Shown: positions 1-9,646, numbered from the stretch's first letter. The stretch: 64,000 nucleotides of DNA from an uncultured Acidimicrobiales bacterium (GCA_937922235.1 CAKZVC010000023.1:1-64000); one strand, 5' to 3'. Numbers and translations are program-made. Notes: generated from the sequence alone by a model not told the origin.

Positions 1-241
1 GGCCGTCTGCCTCGAGCGAAATGTCGTCGACAGAGTCGGCGGGGACGACGATGACGATGCCCGTCGAGACCGAATCTGCCGCGTCAACCGAGCGCTGCAG
101 CACCGATCGTCCACCAAGATCTGCGAACTGTTTCCGACCGCCAAAGCGAAGTCCGGAGCCGCCAGCAACGACGATCGTCCACACAGCCTCAACTACTTTT
201 CTTTGCATCTCTTCGGGCGAAGAGGCACGACGGTGGCTCAT
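1..241 (-). CDS. ispD: 2-C-methyl-D-erythritol 4-phosphate cytidylyltransferase, N-terminal part only
   Basis: Cut by the left edge; about 80 N-terminal residues are visible. The segment VWTIVVAGGSGLRFGGRKQF matches the nucleotide-binding loop of IspD (GxGxRxG followed by KQ), and is followed by L-GGRSVLQRSVDAA as in the family. IspD couples CTP to methylerythritol phosphate in the non-mevalonate isoprenoid pathway. The start is taken at the ATG at 241, 20 bases from the divergent crp start; an ATG at 208 is an alternative and would leave a more usual N-terminus. The catalytic C-terminal half lies outside the window. Confidence 0.85.
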   Translation of the reverse strand, partial: MSHRRASSPEEMQRKVVEAVWTIVVAGGSGLRFGGRKQFADLGGRSVLQRSVDAADSVSTGIVIVVPADSVDDISLEADG

Positions 242-246
242 GTCAC

Positions 247-252
247 TAGTAT
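247..252 (+). promoter_or_regulatory. -10 hexamer of the crp gene in a 20-bp divergent gap
   Basis: TAGTAT lies nine bases before the crp ATG. The complementary strand reads ATACTA/TACTAG just before the ispD ATG, so one near-symmetrical ACTAGTAT block may serve both genes. No Shine-Dalgarno is present for crp, so its mRNA would be leaderless or nearly so. Confidence 0.45.
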
Positions 253-261
253 CGCCTTGTC

Positions 262-921
262 ATGGTTGAAACCTCACTTCTCACCTCAGTAGATCTTTTC
301 CGCGATGTTGACGAGGCTGTGGCCTCCGAGCTCGCAGCAGCAGCGACTGAAAAGTCGCTCTGGCGCGGCGACATCTTGTTCAGCGAGTCGCAGGAGCCCG
401 ACGCGCTGTACATCGTCATCTCTGGACGCATCGCTATCGCCAACAAGTCGATCGACGGTCGCGAGTCCGTCGTTGCCCTCATGGAAGACGGCGACCTGTT
501 CGGCGAGATGGGCTTGTTCGACGGGCTTGGCCGATCGGCCGAGGCCCGCGCGCTCGAGCCATCCAAGGTCGCCGAGATTCCCTACGGCCCGGTCAAGGCG
601 GTCTACGAAGAGCACCCTGACCTGCTGTGGCGTGTGGTCGATATGTTGGCCCGCCGCCTGCGCTCGATGGATGAGGCCCTGGCCGACTCGGTCTTCCTCG
701 ACGTCACCGGCCGTACAGCCAAGCGTCTCCTCGAACTCGCTGGCGACTCTGACGAGTTCACGTTGCCGATCACTCAGGAAGAACTGTCCGGCATGGTCGG
801 CGCCTCACGCGAGCGCGTCAACAAGGCAATCTCGGCATTCATTCGCCTCGGCTGGCTCAGCCAGACAGACCGCCGCTACACCATCACCAACCGCAAGCAG
901 CTCGAGATTCGTTCGCGCTAA
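262..921 (+). CDS. Crp/Fnr-family regulator, GlxR/Crp type
   Basis: A 219-residue cyclic-nucleotide-binding regulator. Residues 10-120 form the beta-roll; FGEMGLF (Gly81-Glu82) and Arg91-Ser92 occupy the positions that contact cAMP in CRP, so ligand binding is plausible. Residues about 170-200 (ITQEELSGMVGASRERVNKA) form the helix-turn-helix, with the recognition helix SRERVNKAIS typical of the GlxR/Mycobacterium Crp group. Length fits that family (about 225). It is divergent from ispD with only 20 bases between the starts. The stop codon TAA is the first element of a palindrome. Targets cannot be told from this window. Confidence 0.9.
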   Translation: MVETSLLTSVDLFRDVDEAVASELAAAATEKSLWRGDILFSESQEPDALYIVISGRIAIANKSIDGRESVVALMEDGDLFGEMGLFDGLGRSAEARALEPSKVAEIPYGPVKAVYEEHPDLLWRVVDMLARRLRSMDEALADSVFLDVTGRTAKRLLELAGDSDEFTLPITQEELSGMVGASRERVNKAISAFIRLGWLSQTDRRYTITNRKQLEIRSR

Positions 922-969
922 TTTCTCTGCCCCGTTTCAGACCTGTCAGGTCCGTTTTGGGGCAGAAAT
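921..969. repeat. Palindrome overlapping the crp stop codon (TGCCCCGTTTCAG family)
   Basis: Imperfect inverted repeat with outer arms ATTTCT..GCCCC / GGGGCAGAAAT and centre ACCTGTCAGGT. It begins at the last base of the crp TAA. A near-perfect copy of the same family is at 20488-20524. It could act as a terminator without a U-tract. Confidence 0.8.
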
Positions 970-972
970 CTC

Positions 973-1186
973 TTTATGGGGACAGTCCCCATAAAAGCGC
1001 GCACTAGCACTACGGGTGCAGCGACTCCGTCGCGATTTTGCACCCTCCGCTGCTAGCTAGATGACGTCCCCTCCGGGGGCCGTTCATGCGCCACGGAGGC
1101 TGAACGCCCGAGGCGCTGATTGCTGACCACAGCATCCGCCTTGTGGGGACAGGCCCCATTCCCTTTACGGGGACAGTCCCCATAAA
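973..1186. repeat. Three GGGGACAG(T/G)CCCC palindromes in the 922-1298 gap
   Basis: Copies at 973-995 (TTTATGGGGAC A GTCCCCATAAA, perfect 11-bp arms), 1144-1158 (TGGGGACAGGCCCCA) and 1164-1186 (one mismatch to the first). The 377-base gap holds no convincing gene; apart from palindromes I see nothing in it. The unit resembles the short palindromes that RAYT transposases mobilise. Confidence 0.75.
1014..1045. repeat. Nested palindrome
   Basis: Outer arms GGGTGCA / TGCACCC enclose an inner hairpin GCGAC TCC GTCGC. The inner core GCGACTCCG recurs inverted (CGGAGTCGC) in the centre of the palindrome at 1248-1304, so the two are related. Confidence 0.65.
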
Positions 1187-1247
1187 AACGCGAAAACCGA
1201 TCTCCAAAACAGATGGAAGCGAACAGGGGGGCGAAGGGGACGACGCG

Positions 1248-1304
1248 TTGTAATTCCTTTCGCCAAAATCGGCGGCGGAGTCGCTGGCGAAAAAGGAATT
1301 ACAA
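1248..1304. repeat. Long palindrome covering the stop codon of the GNAT gene
   Basis: Arms TTGTAATTCCTTTCGCCA (1248-1265) and TGGCGAAAAAGGAATTACAA (1285-1304) pair almost completely. The stop codon of the acetyltransferase (1301-1299, minus strand) is inside the right arm. Confidence 0.8.
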
Positions 1305-1790
1305 CCACTTCTCGTAGTAGGCGACTTCTTCGTCGGGGCCGTAGGGGCGGGCTCGGCCCATTTCGGTGAAGCCGAACTTTTGGTGGAAGTGATGTGAGTG
1401 CGGGTTGTCGGGGACCGTATTGACTTCGGCGGCGAGCACGCCTTTTCCGAAGCCGATAGCCCAGGCCTCGAACGCGTTGTACATCGATGGTCCGAGGCCC
1501 TTTCCTTGTGCTGATGCGGTGACGGCAACTCGGTCGACGTAGGCCAACTCGCTTGAATACTTGGCGGCGAAGTGCCCGAAGTTTGGGCTGGTGTATTCGG
1601 GGGCTGCGTCGTTGTCGAGCCCGATGAGAAAGCCGAGCGGCACGTCGTTGTCGTCTTCAGCAACGATGAAGAACGCCGCGATCCGAGCGAAGAACTCGAG
1701 CTTCTCGGCGTCCATCTCGCCTACTGCGGGGACGTTCTCCTCGTTGATTCGTAGGACAGCCTCGGCATCGGCGGGTTCATATGCGCGCAT
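1299..1790 (-). CDS. GNAT-family N-acetyltransferase
   Basis: A 163-residue protein with the GNAT fold: DRVAVTASAQGKGLGPSMYNA (about 92-112) is motif A with the acetyl-CoA pyrophosphate loop Q-x-x-G-x-G/x variant (QGKGLG). HHFHQKFGFTEMG near residue 135 is the motif B region where the family usually has a Y/F-E-K-x-GF signature. Substrate unknown. The ATG at 1790 lies six bases from a TAGGCT -10, implying a leaderless transcript. Its last codons (KWL-stop) lie in a palindrome. Confidence 0.85.
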   Translation of the reverse strand: MRAYEPADAEAVLRINEENVPAVGEMDAEKLEFFARIAAFFIVAEDDNDVPLGFLIGLDNDAAPEYTSPNFGHFAAKYSSELAYVDRVAVTASAQGKGLGPSMYNAFEAWAIGFGKGVLAAEVNTVPDNPHSHHFHQKFGFTEMGRARPYGPDEEVAYYEKWL

Positions 1791-1802
1791 CGTCCGAGCC
1801 TA
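1791..1802 (-). promoter_or_regulatory. Leaderless promoter of the GNAT gene
   Basis: On the minus strand TAGGCT (1802-1797), six bases, then ATG at 1790. Same geometry as several other genes here (see the leaderless finding). It directly abuts the palindrome at 1805-1857. Confidence 0.55.
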
Positions 1803-1804
1803 CG

Positions 1805-1857
1805 CGAATCTGTGGAGTCTGATGATCGAATATCGAACACCAGACTCCACAGATTCG
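1805..1857. repeat. Palindrome with perfect 17-bp arms between two minus-strand genes
   Basis: Left arm CGAATCTGTGGAGTCTG (1805-1821) and right arm CAGACTCCACAGATTCG (1841-1857) are exact complements; loop of 19 bases. It lies 19 bases after the stop of the ABC permease and just upstream of the GNAT -10, so it could be a terminator for the former or an operator for the latter. Confidence 0.8.
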
Positions 1858-1876
1858 TAGTTGTAGCTAGGGGGGG

Positions 1877-4420
1877 TTAGTCGGCGATTGCTTGGAGGAC
1901 GTCGAGCTTGCCGGCACGGCGGGCGGGCATGAACCCGGCGACCAGACCTGCGAGCGACGCCACGGCCACGAGGACTGCGAGCGACACCCACGGGATCGAC
2001 AGGTTGTTGAGGATCTCCTCCGGAGTAGCTACGACGACGAGCGCACCGAAGATGATGCCGACTGCGGCACCGAGGAGTGCTCCGACGCCTGACACGATCG
2101 CCGCTTCCCAGCGGACCATGCGATGCATCTGGCTTCGGGTCATGCCGACTGCACGAAGGAGGCCGAGCTCACGAGTCCGCTCGAAGATCGAGAGGGCCAT
2201 CGTGTTGACGATGCCGATGAATGCGATGAGGATCGCCAGTCCGAGGAAGCCGGAGAGGATGTAGAGCAGGTTGTCGACCTGACTCGTGATCTCTTCGCGG
2301 TACTCCGTCGACGACTGCGACACGATCTGCGGGTACTTATCGCCGATGGCGGCGATGGCCGCATCAGCGTCAGCCTGCGACACTCCGTCAGCGGCGGAGA
2401 CTGCGACCCAGTCGTAGTTCTCCTGTTCGGCAACGGTGTTCCATCGAGCGTCGGTCACGAGAACTCCCCAGAAGATGCTTGCATCTTTGAAGATGGCCGC
2501 AACCGTCATGTCGGCTGTGCTGCCATCGTCGAGGGTCATGGCGACGGTGTCGCCGAGACCGACACCCATCTCTTCTGCCGACGCCTGACGGATCGCCAAG
2601 GAGTCATCGTCGATGTCTGCGTAGCTGCCCTCGAGCAAGTTGAGGTCGAAGGCTTCGTCAATGCGGTCGAAGTCGACCGTGGCGACCTCGACATCGCTTT
2701 CGACGCCTTCAGCCAATGGTGTCGAACCGACAACTTCGGTGCTCCAGTACTTGACCCCAACAACATGATCGAGTTCGGGCGCTGCGTCCATATCGTCGGC
2801 AACTGCCGTCGGCACCAAGCCGTCGACGCCTGGGAAGGCGGCGTAGTCAGCCTGCACCGTTGATTCGAGCAGCTCGTTCAAGTCGCTCTTGAGCGTCTGG
2901 CCAACAACGAACGCCATCGAGACCAATGACAGGCCGATCATGAGCGCAGCAGCAGTTGTTGCGGTGCGCTTTGGGTTTCGAGCTGCGTTTTCCTTCGCCA
3001 GTACGCCGGGTCGGTTGTAGACCTTGGCGATCGGCGCACCGAGTGTCCTCGAGATCGGCGCCGCTACGAGCGGACTCAACAGCGTGATGCCGACGAACAG
3101 AATCGCAGCGCCAGCTCCAAGCAACCCGAGCAGCAGAGCCGTGCTGTCGATGCCGCCGAACAGCGAGACCCCGGTGAATGCAGCGCCCGCCACAGCGAGC
3201 ACTGCGCCAAGAACGATGGAGCGCTTGCCGACCTGGGTGTCTAGGCCGTCGTGACCCGAGATCGCCGTGACCGGCGGAATCCGACCAGCCTTGCGGGACG
3301 GCACCCAAGCCGACAGCGCCGTTACGACGACTCCGACGCCAATACCGATCGCAGCTGTTGGCAGCGTCAGTGGCTTGTCGAAGTCGGGAAGATCAGCGCC
3401 GATTGCGTTGAGGAACGCCTCAACTCCGTACGCCAGGGCAACGCCGACGCCAAGCCCGATGACCGAAGCGACCAGGCCGACGACGAGTGCCTCGCCCATG
3501 ACCGCCCGGCGCACCTGCTTGGGCGTGGCACCAACGGCTCGTAGCAGCCCAAGTTCGCGAACCCGCTGGCTCATCACGATGTTGAACGTGTTCGCAATGA
3601 TGAAGATCGACACGAACAGAGCCACGATTGCGAACGAGCGAAGCACCCAAGCAAACACGCTGATGAACGAGTTGAACTCGGCGGTGGTCTCGGCGTTTAG
3701 GTCGCCGTTGTCCTGCACGAGATAGCCGTCAGCGAGTGACGCTTCGATGTCTTCTTGCACCTCGGGGATCGAGCGGCTGCCGTCAGTTGCGATAGAGACC
3801 GAACCGAAGTTGTCTGCATCGAAAAGCTCCTTCGCAGTGTTGGTCTCGAAGGCGAGCAACGTCGCTCCATTGGTCTGATTGTTCTCACCAAACCGGAAGG
3901 TACCAACGAGCTCTGCCGACGTGAGGCCTTCGGTCGTTGGCACGATGATGTCGTACGTCTCGCCAACGACGAATCCTTCTCGCTCGGCCGACCCCATGTC
4001 GACCACCCATTCACCGGGCCCTTCTGGGGCTCGACCGGTTTCGATCGTGGTCGGGTTCAGCTGATCGTCAAGGGTCCAGCTGTTTGCGATGACGGGTGGG
4101 CCTTCGGGAAGGACTGCGCTTCCGTCTGCCCGTGTCGGATAGACGTTGTCGGTGTTGTACTCACCAATCGCAATCCGAACACCCTCAACGTTGTTGATCG
4201 TGTCGAGTTCGGTTTGGGTGAGCGGCACGTCGTCGTCTCGTGAGACGGCCAGGTCGGTGCCCTGAACGATCTCGGCGGCGAGGCTGCCGAAGGAGGCCCG
4301 AAGGCCGTCGCTCAGCACGTTGGCTGAGGTGATGAAGCCGACGCCAAGAACGATGGCGAGGGCGGTCAGAGCGAGACGTATCTTGTTCGCTCCGAGATTT
4401 CGTCGGGTGATGTTCCACAT
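1877..4420 (-). CDS. ABC exporter permease, MacB/FtsX type with duplicated core
   Basis: 847 residues. A first membrane helix (about 13-36) is followed by an extracytoplasmic MacB_PCD-like domain (about 40-250), then three helices with the FtsX motif SQRVRELGLLRAVGATPKQV (about 284-303). A central hydrophobic block (405-455) precedes a second extracytoplasmic domain, and a second FtsX unit with ERTRELGLLRAVGMTRSQM lies near residue 760. This duplicated layout is common in Gram-positive lipoprotein/peptide exporters partnered with LolD-like ATPases, whose gene lies 14 bases upstream. Substrate unknown. The C-terminal helix ends in FMPARRAGKLDVLQAIAD, the usual ending of this family. Confidence 0.9.
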   Translation of the reverse strand: MWNITRRNLGANKIRLALTALAIVLGVGFITSANVLSDGLRASFGSLAAEIVQGTDLAVSRDDDVPLTQTELDTINNVEGVRIAIGEYNTDNVYPTRADGSAVLPEGPPVIANSWTLDDQLNPTTIETGRAPEGPGEWVVDMGSAEREGFVVGETYDIIVPTTEGLTSAELVGTFRFGENNQTNGATLLAFETNTAKELFDADNFGSVSIATDGSRSIPEVQEDIEASLADGYLVQDNGDLNAETTAEFNSFISVFAWVLRSFAIVALFVSIFIIANTFNIVMSQRVRELGLLRAVGATPKQVRRAVMGEALVVGLVASVIGLGVGVALAYGVEAFLNAIGADLPDFDKPLTLPTAAIGIGVGVVVTALSAWVPSRKAGRIPPVTAISGHDGLDTQVGKRSIVLGAVLAVAGAAFTGVSLFGGIDSTALLLGLLGAGAAILFVGITLLSPLVAAPISRTLGAPIAKVYNRPGVLAKENAARNPKRTATTAAALMIGLSLVSMAFVVGQTLKSDLNELLESTVQADYAAFPGVDGLVPTAVADDMDAAPELDHVVGVKYWSTEVVGSTPLAEGVESDVEVATVDFDRIDEAFDLNLLEGSYADIDDDSLAIRQASAEEMGVGLGDTVAMTLDDGSTADMTVAAIFKDASIFWGVLVTDARWNTVAEQENYDWVAVSAADGVSQADADAAIAAIGDKYPQIVSQSSTEYREEITSQVDNLLYILSGFLGLAILIAFIGIVNTMALSIFERTRELGLLRAVGMTRSQMHRMVRWEAAIVSGVGALLGAAVGIIFGALVVVATPEEILNNLSIPWVSLAVLVAVASLAGLVAGFMPARRAGKLDVLQAIAD

Positions 4421-4434
4421 GTTGTCCAGCTCCC

Positions 4435-5199
4435 TTAGCGGTTGCTCGACGAGCGGAGCGCGGCGAGGATCGTGTCGGTGGTTGGCTGGCGTAGCTCGTC
4501 GACGATGCGGCCGTCGGCAAGAAAGAGCACTCGGTCGGCATAGGAGGCAGCGACTGGGTCGTGCGTGACCATGACAATCGTTTGCTGGTACTGCTGCACG
4601 GCTCGCTTCATGAAGTCGAGGATTGCCGCACCGGTCTGGCTGTCGAGGTTGCCGGTGGGCTCATCGGCGAAGACAACCTGTGGTCGGCTGGCAAGAGCTC
4701 GGGCCACGGCAACTCGCTGCTGCTGACCACCAGACAGTTCGTTCGGCTTGTGGTCGAGCCGGTCGCCAAGACCGACGGCCTGTACTACTTCGTCGATCCA
4801 GGCCATGTCTGCATTTGCCTTGCCCAGGTCGATCGGCAGCGAGATGTTCTCGGCCGCCGTAAGTGTCGGGATGAGGTTGAACGCCTGGAAGACAAAGCCG
4901 ATCTTCGTGCGGCGGAGAAGGGTGAGGTCTTTCTCGGAAAGGACCGAAAGGTCAGTGTCGCCAATGACGACTCGACCGGAGGTGAGTCGGTCGAGTCCAG
5001 CGAGGCTGTGCATCAGCGTCGACTTGCCCGAGCCCGATGGGCCCATGATTGCGGTGAACTCGCCGGTCGGAAACGAAACGTCGACCTTGTTGAGTGCTGT
5101 TACCTGTGTGTCGCCGGAGCCGTAGATCTTCGTGGCACCTTCGGCGTAGGCCGCAATGGTGGTGGTTGGGGCTGATGTGTGTGGTTCGAGCAAGGTCAT
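4435..5199 (-). CDS. ABC transporter ATP-binding protein, LolD/MacB type
   Basis: 254 residues with Walker A GPSGSGKST (about 53-61), Q-loop VFQAFNLIPTLTAAEN, signature LSGGQQQRVAVARAL, Walker B VVFADEPTGNLDS and H-loop VTHD. The EPTGNLDS sequence is diagnostic of the MacB/LolD/FtsE group. It is the first gene of a two-gene operon with the permease downstream and would energise it. The upstream 168-base gap contains a set of small inverted repeats that may regulate the operon. Confidence 0.92.
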   Translation of the reverse strand: MTLLEPHTSAPTTTIAAYAEGATKIYGSGDTQVTALNKVDVSFPTGEFTAIMGPSGSGKSTLMHSLAGLDRLTSGRVVIGDTDLSVLSEKDLTLLRRTKIGFVFQAFNLIPTLTAAENISLPIDLGKANADMAWIDEVVQAVGLGDRLDHKPNELSGGQQQRVAVARALASRPQVVFADEPTGNLDSQTGAAILDFMKRAVQQYQQTIVMVTHDPVAASYADRVLFLADGRIVDELRQPTTDTILAALRSSSNR

Positions 5200-5204
5200 G
5201 GTGT

Positions 5205-5341
5205 CTCCCAGATGTGTGGGAGCTGCCCGCTGCAGCCCCGCACTTCACACCTTTCAGGAAAGACCTCGACCCGTCATCAGGGCTGTGCCCTGGACTTTCT
5301 TCTCAGGGTTTACCCTGACAACCCCTGAGACCAACCTCAGG
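5205..5341 (-). promoter_or_regulatory. Cluster of small palindromes upstream of the ABC exporter operon
   Basis: Four inverted repeats lie in the leader: CTCCCA/TGGGAG (5205-5222), AGGGC/GCCCT (5279-5291), TCAGGGT tt ACCCTGA (5303-5318) and CCTGAG/CTCAGG around 5324-5341. The 5303-5318 repeat looks like a dimeric operator. The radA stop is also nearby, so one of them may terminate radA transcription. Role inferred. Confidence 0.45.
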
Positions 5342-5367
5342 AGACCACTTGGAGTAGACCACCTGAA

Positions 5368-6891
<1,524 letters not shown>

Positions 6892-6903
6892 GGCCGCAGA
6901 CTA
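6892..6903 (-). promoter_or_regulatory. Leaderless promoter of radA
   Basis: TAGTCT (minus strand, 6903-6898), six bases, ATG at 6891. It overlaps the stop region of the small gene upstream, so radA would have its own promoter. Confidence 0.5.
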
Positions 6904-7149
6904 CGCAGCGACTGTGACAGTCAAGTTTTCGACTTCAGCGGAGATCGCAGCCGAGTCTTGCGATGACGCAAGTGTCAGCTCTGGCTTCGATGCCGCCTCC
7001 AACGCAAAGAGGTGCCGGTAGCGGGCAGCAACTTCAGCACGCTGCTCGGCGGTTGCCGCTGACCGGAGCGCCCGGTGGTACACGGACAGATGCCGACGAC
7101 GGCGAGCAGCGGTCGTCGGGGAAGTGGTAGCGGCAGTACGGGTGTGCAT
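6901..7149 (-). CDS. Small basic hypothetical protein upstream of radA
   Basis: 82 residues starting MHTRTAATTSPTTAARRRRH; the ATG at 7149 has GAGG seven bases upstream, so I prefer it to the longer frame that begins at 7245. The middle (residues 20-55) is predicted helical and Arg/Ala-rich, and the C-terminus is acidic and Val-rich. I do not recognise a family. It ends nine bases before the radA start. Confidence 0.5.
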   Translation of the reverse strand: MHTRTAATTSPTTAARRRRHLSVYHRALRSAATAEQRAEVAARYRHLFALEAASKPELTLASSQDSAAISAEVENLTVTVAA

Positions 7150-7253
7150 GAGAAACCTCAACGTGTTCGGGTTACTCCGCCCGAGGGAAGAACCATAGAC
7201 GAACAACTGTTCGGGTACAACCGTTCGACGCAAGTTTCTCTTCACTCCGACCC

Positions 7254-7308
7254 GAATATCGGTCCAAACTGACGCGTTTCGGTCGGTTTGGACCGGTGGT
7301 CGTTCGCC
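7254..7308. repeat. 55-bp palindromic direct repeat, left copy
   Basis: Contains CGGTCCAAAC / GTTTGGACCG arms. A copy with three mismatches lies at 8293-8347 in the same orientation, bracketing the DUF559 pseudogene (1,039-bp period). Confidence 0.85.
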
Positions 7309-7349
7309 ACAGACACGATGTCAGAGCCCAACCGTATGGTGTGTCCATC

Positions 7350-8311
7350 ATGCGATACGACGATGCACTCGGTGCGTTTGTCGAGCTTGCAGCCTCCCGA
7401 CATAACGCAGTTCATTCTTCCGAGGCCGCCGAAATCATAGGAACCCGACAACTTCGCTCCGCTGAGAAGAGCGGCATCGTCTATCGGCTCTATCCGCGAG
7501 TCTGGGCGAATAACCAGCCTCCCGGCGACAACCCAACAAATCCTCCGCGCGGCGACCCTGTCGTCAGAGAACGCTGCAGCAACGGCCACGTCAGCAGCTT
7601 GGCTGCATGGATGGCTTCCAAAGCCGCCTATCCGGCCAACCATCTGGTTACCAACTGACCGGAAATCCCGCTCCACCGAGTGTGACGTTCAAAAGTGGGC
7701 ACAGATCGATGCCAGCCGAGACATCACGACCGTCAACTTCATACGCACACTGAATCCGGCTGCGACACTGTGCTCGATCGGGCCGCATGTCGAGACGCCG
7801 ATGCTTGAGCGCTGCGTCGATGAGTTTCTTCGCACCGGATCGATTCGGTGGTTGCGTGACTCGATGAGCGGCTCGATTCCCACAAGCCAGCTGGGGTCGC
7901 CATGCTTCGAAGCGTTCTCAACAACGAGGCGAGGGTTGCTGGAGCCCCGACAGTTGGTTCGAGCGGGTGACCGCATCTCTAATTGCGGTGCCCTGGCTCC
8001 CTGACTTCACACTCCAACACGAGGTCGTCACTCGAGACGGACGGTTTCGCATCGATATCGCCTGCCCAGCGTTGAAGCTTGGCGTCGAAGCACATAGTCG
8101 GACGTTTCATTTCGGCGCCGGCAAGGAGGACGCCGACAACGTTCGAGATCTCGCATTGAGTTCGCAAGGGTGGCAGCTGCTGTACGTGACCTGGAGCCAG
8201 ATCCAAGACCCAGATACGTTCGTGCGAAGCTTCGCCGACGCCGCTTGTGCACGAGCCGAACTACTCGGGATCGAACTGCCGGCGTTGAGGTCGAATATCG
8301 GTCCAAACTGA
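7350..8311 (+). pseudogene. Frameshifted DUF559 (nuclease-like) gene with AbiEi-like N-terminus
   Basis: Three reading frames each carry a piece of one protein. ATG 7350 to about 7545 gives an AbiEi-antitoxin-like start (MRYDDALGAFVELAASRHN), the second frame about 7550-7900 gives ILRAATLSSENAAATATSAA and WLPTDRKSR, and the third about 7920-8311 gives FTLQHEVVTRDGRFRIDIAC followed by LKLGVEAHSRTFHFG and a C-terminus SNIGPN. The last frame contains the DUF559 core (R-x-RIDIA and VEAHS replacing the usual VEvDG). The intact homolog in this window is at 51511-52422. The C-terminal SNIGPN-stop is encoded by the repeat copy at 8293. At least two frameshifts, so it is probably not functional. Confidence 0.75.
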
Positions 8312-8347
8312 CGCGTTTCGGTCGGTTCGGACCGGTATTCGTTCGCC
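8293..8347. repeat. 55-bp palindromic direct repeat, right copy
   Basis: GAATATCGGTCC..GGACCGGTATTC arms. It encodes the last six codons and the stop of the DUF559 pseudogene and ends one base before the -10 of the next gene. Confidence 0.85.
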
Positions 8348-8359
8348 TACGATCGGTGG
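8348..8359 (+). promoter_or_regulatory. Leaderless promoter of the 114-residue membrane protein gene
   Basis: TACGAT, six bases, then ATG at 8360, immediately after the right palindromic repeat. Confidence 0.5.
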
Positions 8360-8704
8360 ATGGTTCTGAAATACGCCCGATGGATGGGCGCCATGTTGAT
8401 TGCGGTCGGCGTGCTGAATCTTGGACTCGCAGCGAGCTCAGGCGAGCTCACGAGTGCAGCCGTAGGGGCGATGTTGACGATCCTTGGTGTGCTGATGATG
8501 ACGAAGCCGCCGGTCGTGCTGTCTCACGACTCGATCGAGATGAAGAACATGCTCGGCAAGACAGTCAGGACGTACGAGCTCACGAACGCCAAAGTCGAGG
8601 TGCGTGATCGGAAGATCTTCGTTGACGACAAGCGCCGGGTTGCCCTTTGGTATCTCGACACCGACGAGCAAGCCGTTCGAGACTTCTTCGAGGCGAGCAG
8701 TTAG
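8360..8704 (+). CDS. Small membrane protein, unknown function
   Basis: 114 residues. Two hydrophobic segments (about 8-28 and 34-48) are joined by a short loop, followed by a soluble C-terminal domain (50-114) of alternating beta-type sequence (VVLSHDSIEMKNMLGKTVRT, KVEVRDRKIFVDD) resembling a PH-like or bacterial PH fold. No family recognised with confidence. The start is fixed by TACGAT six bases upstream. It converges on trhO, and the two stop codons share four bases (TTAG). Confidence 0.7.
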   Translation: MVLKYARWMGAMLIAVGVLNLGLAASSGELTSAAVGAMLTILGVLMMTKPPVVLSHDSIEMKNMLGKTVRTYELTNAKVEVRDRKIFVDDKRRVALWYLDTDEQAVRDFFEASS

Positions 8705-9618
8705 TCGAGCACCTGACCTACGTGACGCTCGCCGCGGGCCTCGGCAGCGCGTTGTTGGCGGTGACGCTCGCGCAGGCTCTCCATCTTCTCGGGGGTCAGA
8801 CCCCCAAAGCACGCCGGGCATGAGACGCCGTCTTCAAACTCAGGCGACAGCTTGTCGCCCTCGGCGAGCACTCGGCGACATCCGCGGCAGAGCTCGTAGT
8901 CGCCTGCCTGCAGGTCGTGATCGACGGTGACCCGCTCGTCGAAGACGAAGCACTCGCCTTCCCACATCGACTCAGTCGCAGGCACCTTCTCGAGGTAGTT
9001 GAGGATGCCGCCGTTGAGATGGAGTACTTCGGGGAAGCCTTTGTCGAGCATGTACGACGACGCCTTCTCGCACCGGATTCCTCCGGTGCAGAACATGGCG
9101 ACCTTGGTATGCGTTTCTGGGTCGAGGTTCTCGTCGACCCAATCGGCGAATTCACTGAACGCCTCGGTCTTTGGGTCGACCGCTCCGGTGAATGTGCCGA
9201 CCGAGATCTCTTCGACGTTGCGAGTGTCGATGACCAATACCTCGGGGTCGGAGATGACCTCGTTCCAGTCGGCCGGGTCGACGTAGGTGCCGACGACGGC
9301 GGTTGGGTCGACGTCCTGACGCAAGGTGACGATCTCGTTTTTGCGTCGAACTTTCATGCGCTTGAACGGTGGGTCGTCAGTGAACGACTCTTTCGTGGCC
9401 AGGTCGTAGAACCGGTCGTCAGAGCGAAGCCAGCCGAACAGGTCGTTGGTCGATTGGCGACTTCCCGAGATCGTGCCGTTGATGCCTTCTGGGGCGATCA
9501 GGATTGATCCGAGCATCTCGAGCTCGAGACAATGGGCCAACAGCTCGCTTCGGAGCGCGTCGATGTCGTCGATCGCAACGAACTTATAGAACGCAGAAAC
9601 GATAATCTCTCCTGACAC
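8701..9618 (-). CDS. trhO: tRNA uridine(34) hydroxylase TrhO (rhodanese family, YceA)
   Basis: 305 residues. Residues 1-100 form the N-terminal domain (FYKFVAIDDIDALRSELLAH, IAPEGINGTISG) typical of TrhO. A rhodanese domain follows (about 112-215) with the active-site loop FCTGGIRCEKAS, catalytic Cys177 and a second Cys183. Two CxxC pairs (CRGC about 244, CPAC about 270) suggest a zinc site. TrhO makes 5-hydroxyuridine at the wobble position of tRNA with oxygen. Start GTG at 9618 with TATCCT seven bases upstream. Confidence 0.92.
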   Translation of the reverse strand: MSGEIIVSAFYKFVAIDDIDALRSELLAHCLELEMLGSILIAPEGINGTISGSRQSTNDLFGWLRSDDRFYDLATKESFTDDPPFKRMKVRRKNEIVTLRQDVDPTAVVGTYVDPADWNEVISDPEVLVIDTRNVEEISVGTFTGAVDPKTEAFSEFADWVDENLDPETHTKVAMFCTGGIRCEKASSYMLDKGFPEVLHLNGGILNYLEKVPATESMWEGECFVFDERVTVDHDLQAGDYELCRGCRRVLAEGDKLSPEFEDGVSCPACFGGLTPEKMESLRERHRQQRAAEARGERHVGQVLD

Positions 9619-9646
9619 ACCGTTCAGGATACGGCCCGAGCACAGC

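Noticed and set aside
1010-1663. 217-residue minus-strand frame across the palindrome-rich gap and GNAT gene
   Set aside because: It is a low-complexity Thr/Ser/Pro frame overlapping the clear GNAT gene in another frame.
7350-8311. Stop codons inside the 7.3-kb DUF559 gene considered as possible recoding (selenocysteine or programmed frameshift)
   Set aside because: Homology moves through three frames, no slippery site or SECIS-like hairpin is evident, and no Cys is expected at those points. Decay is simpler.
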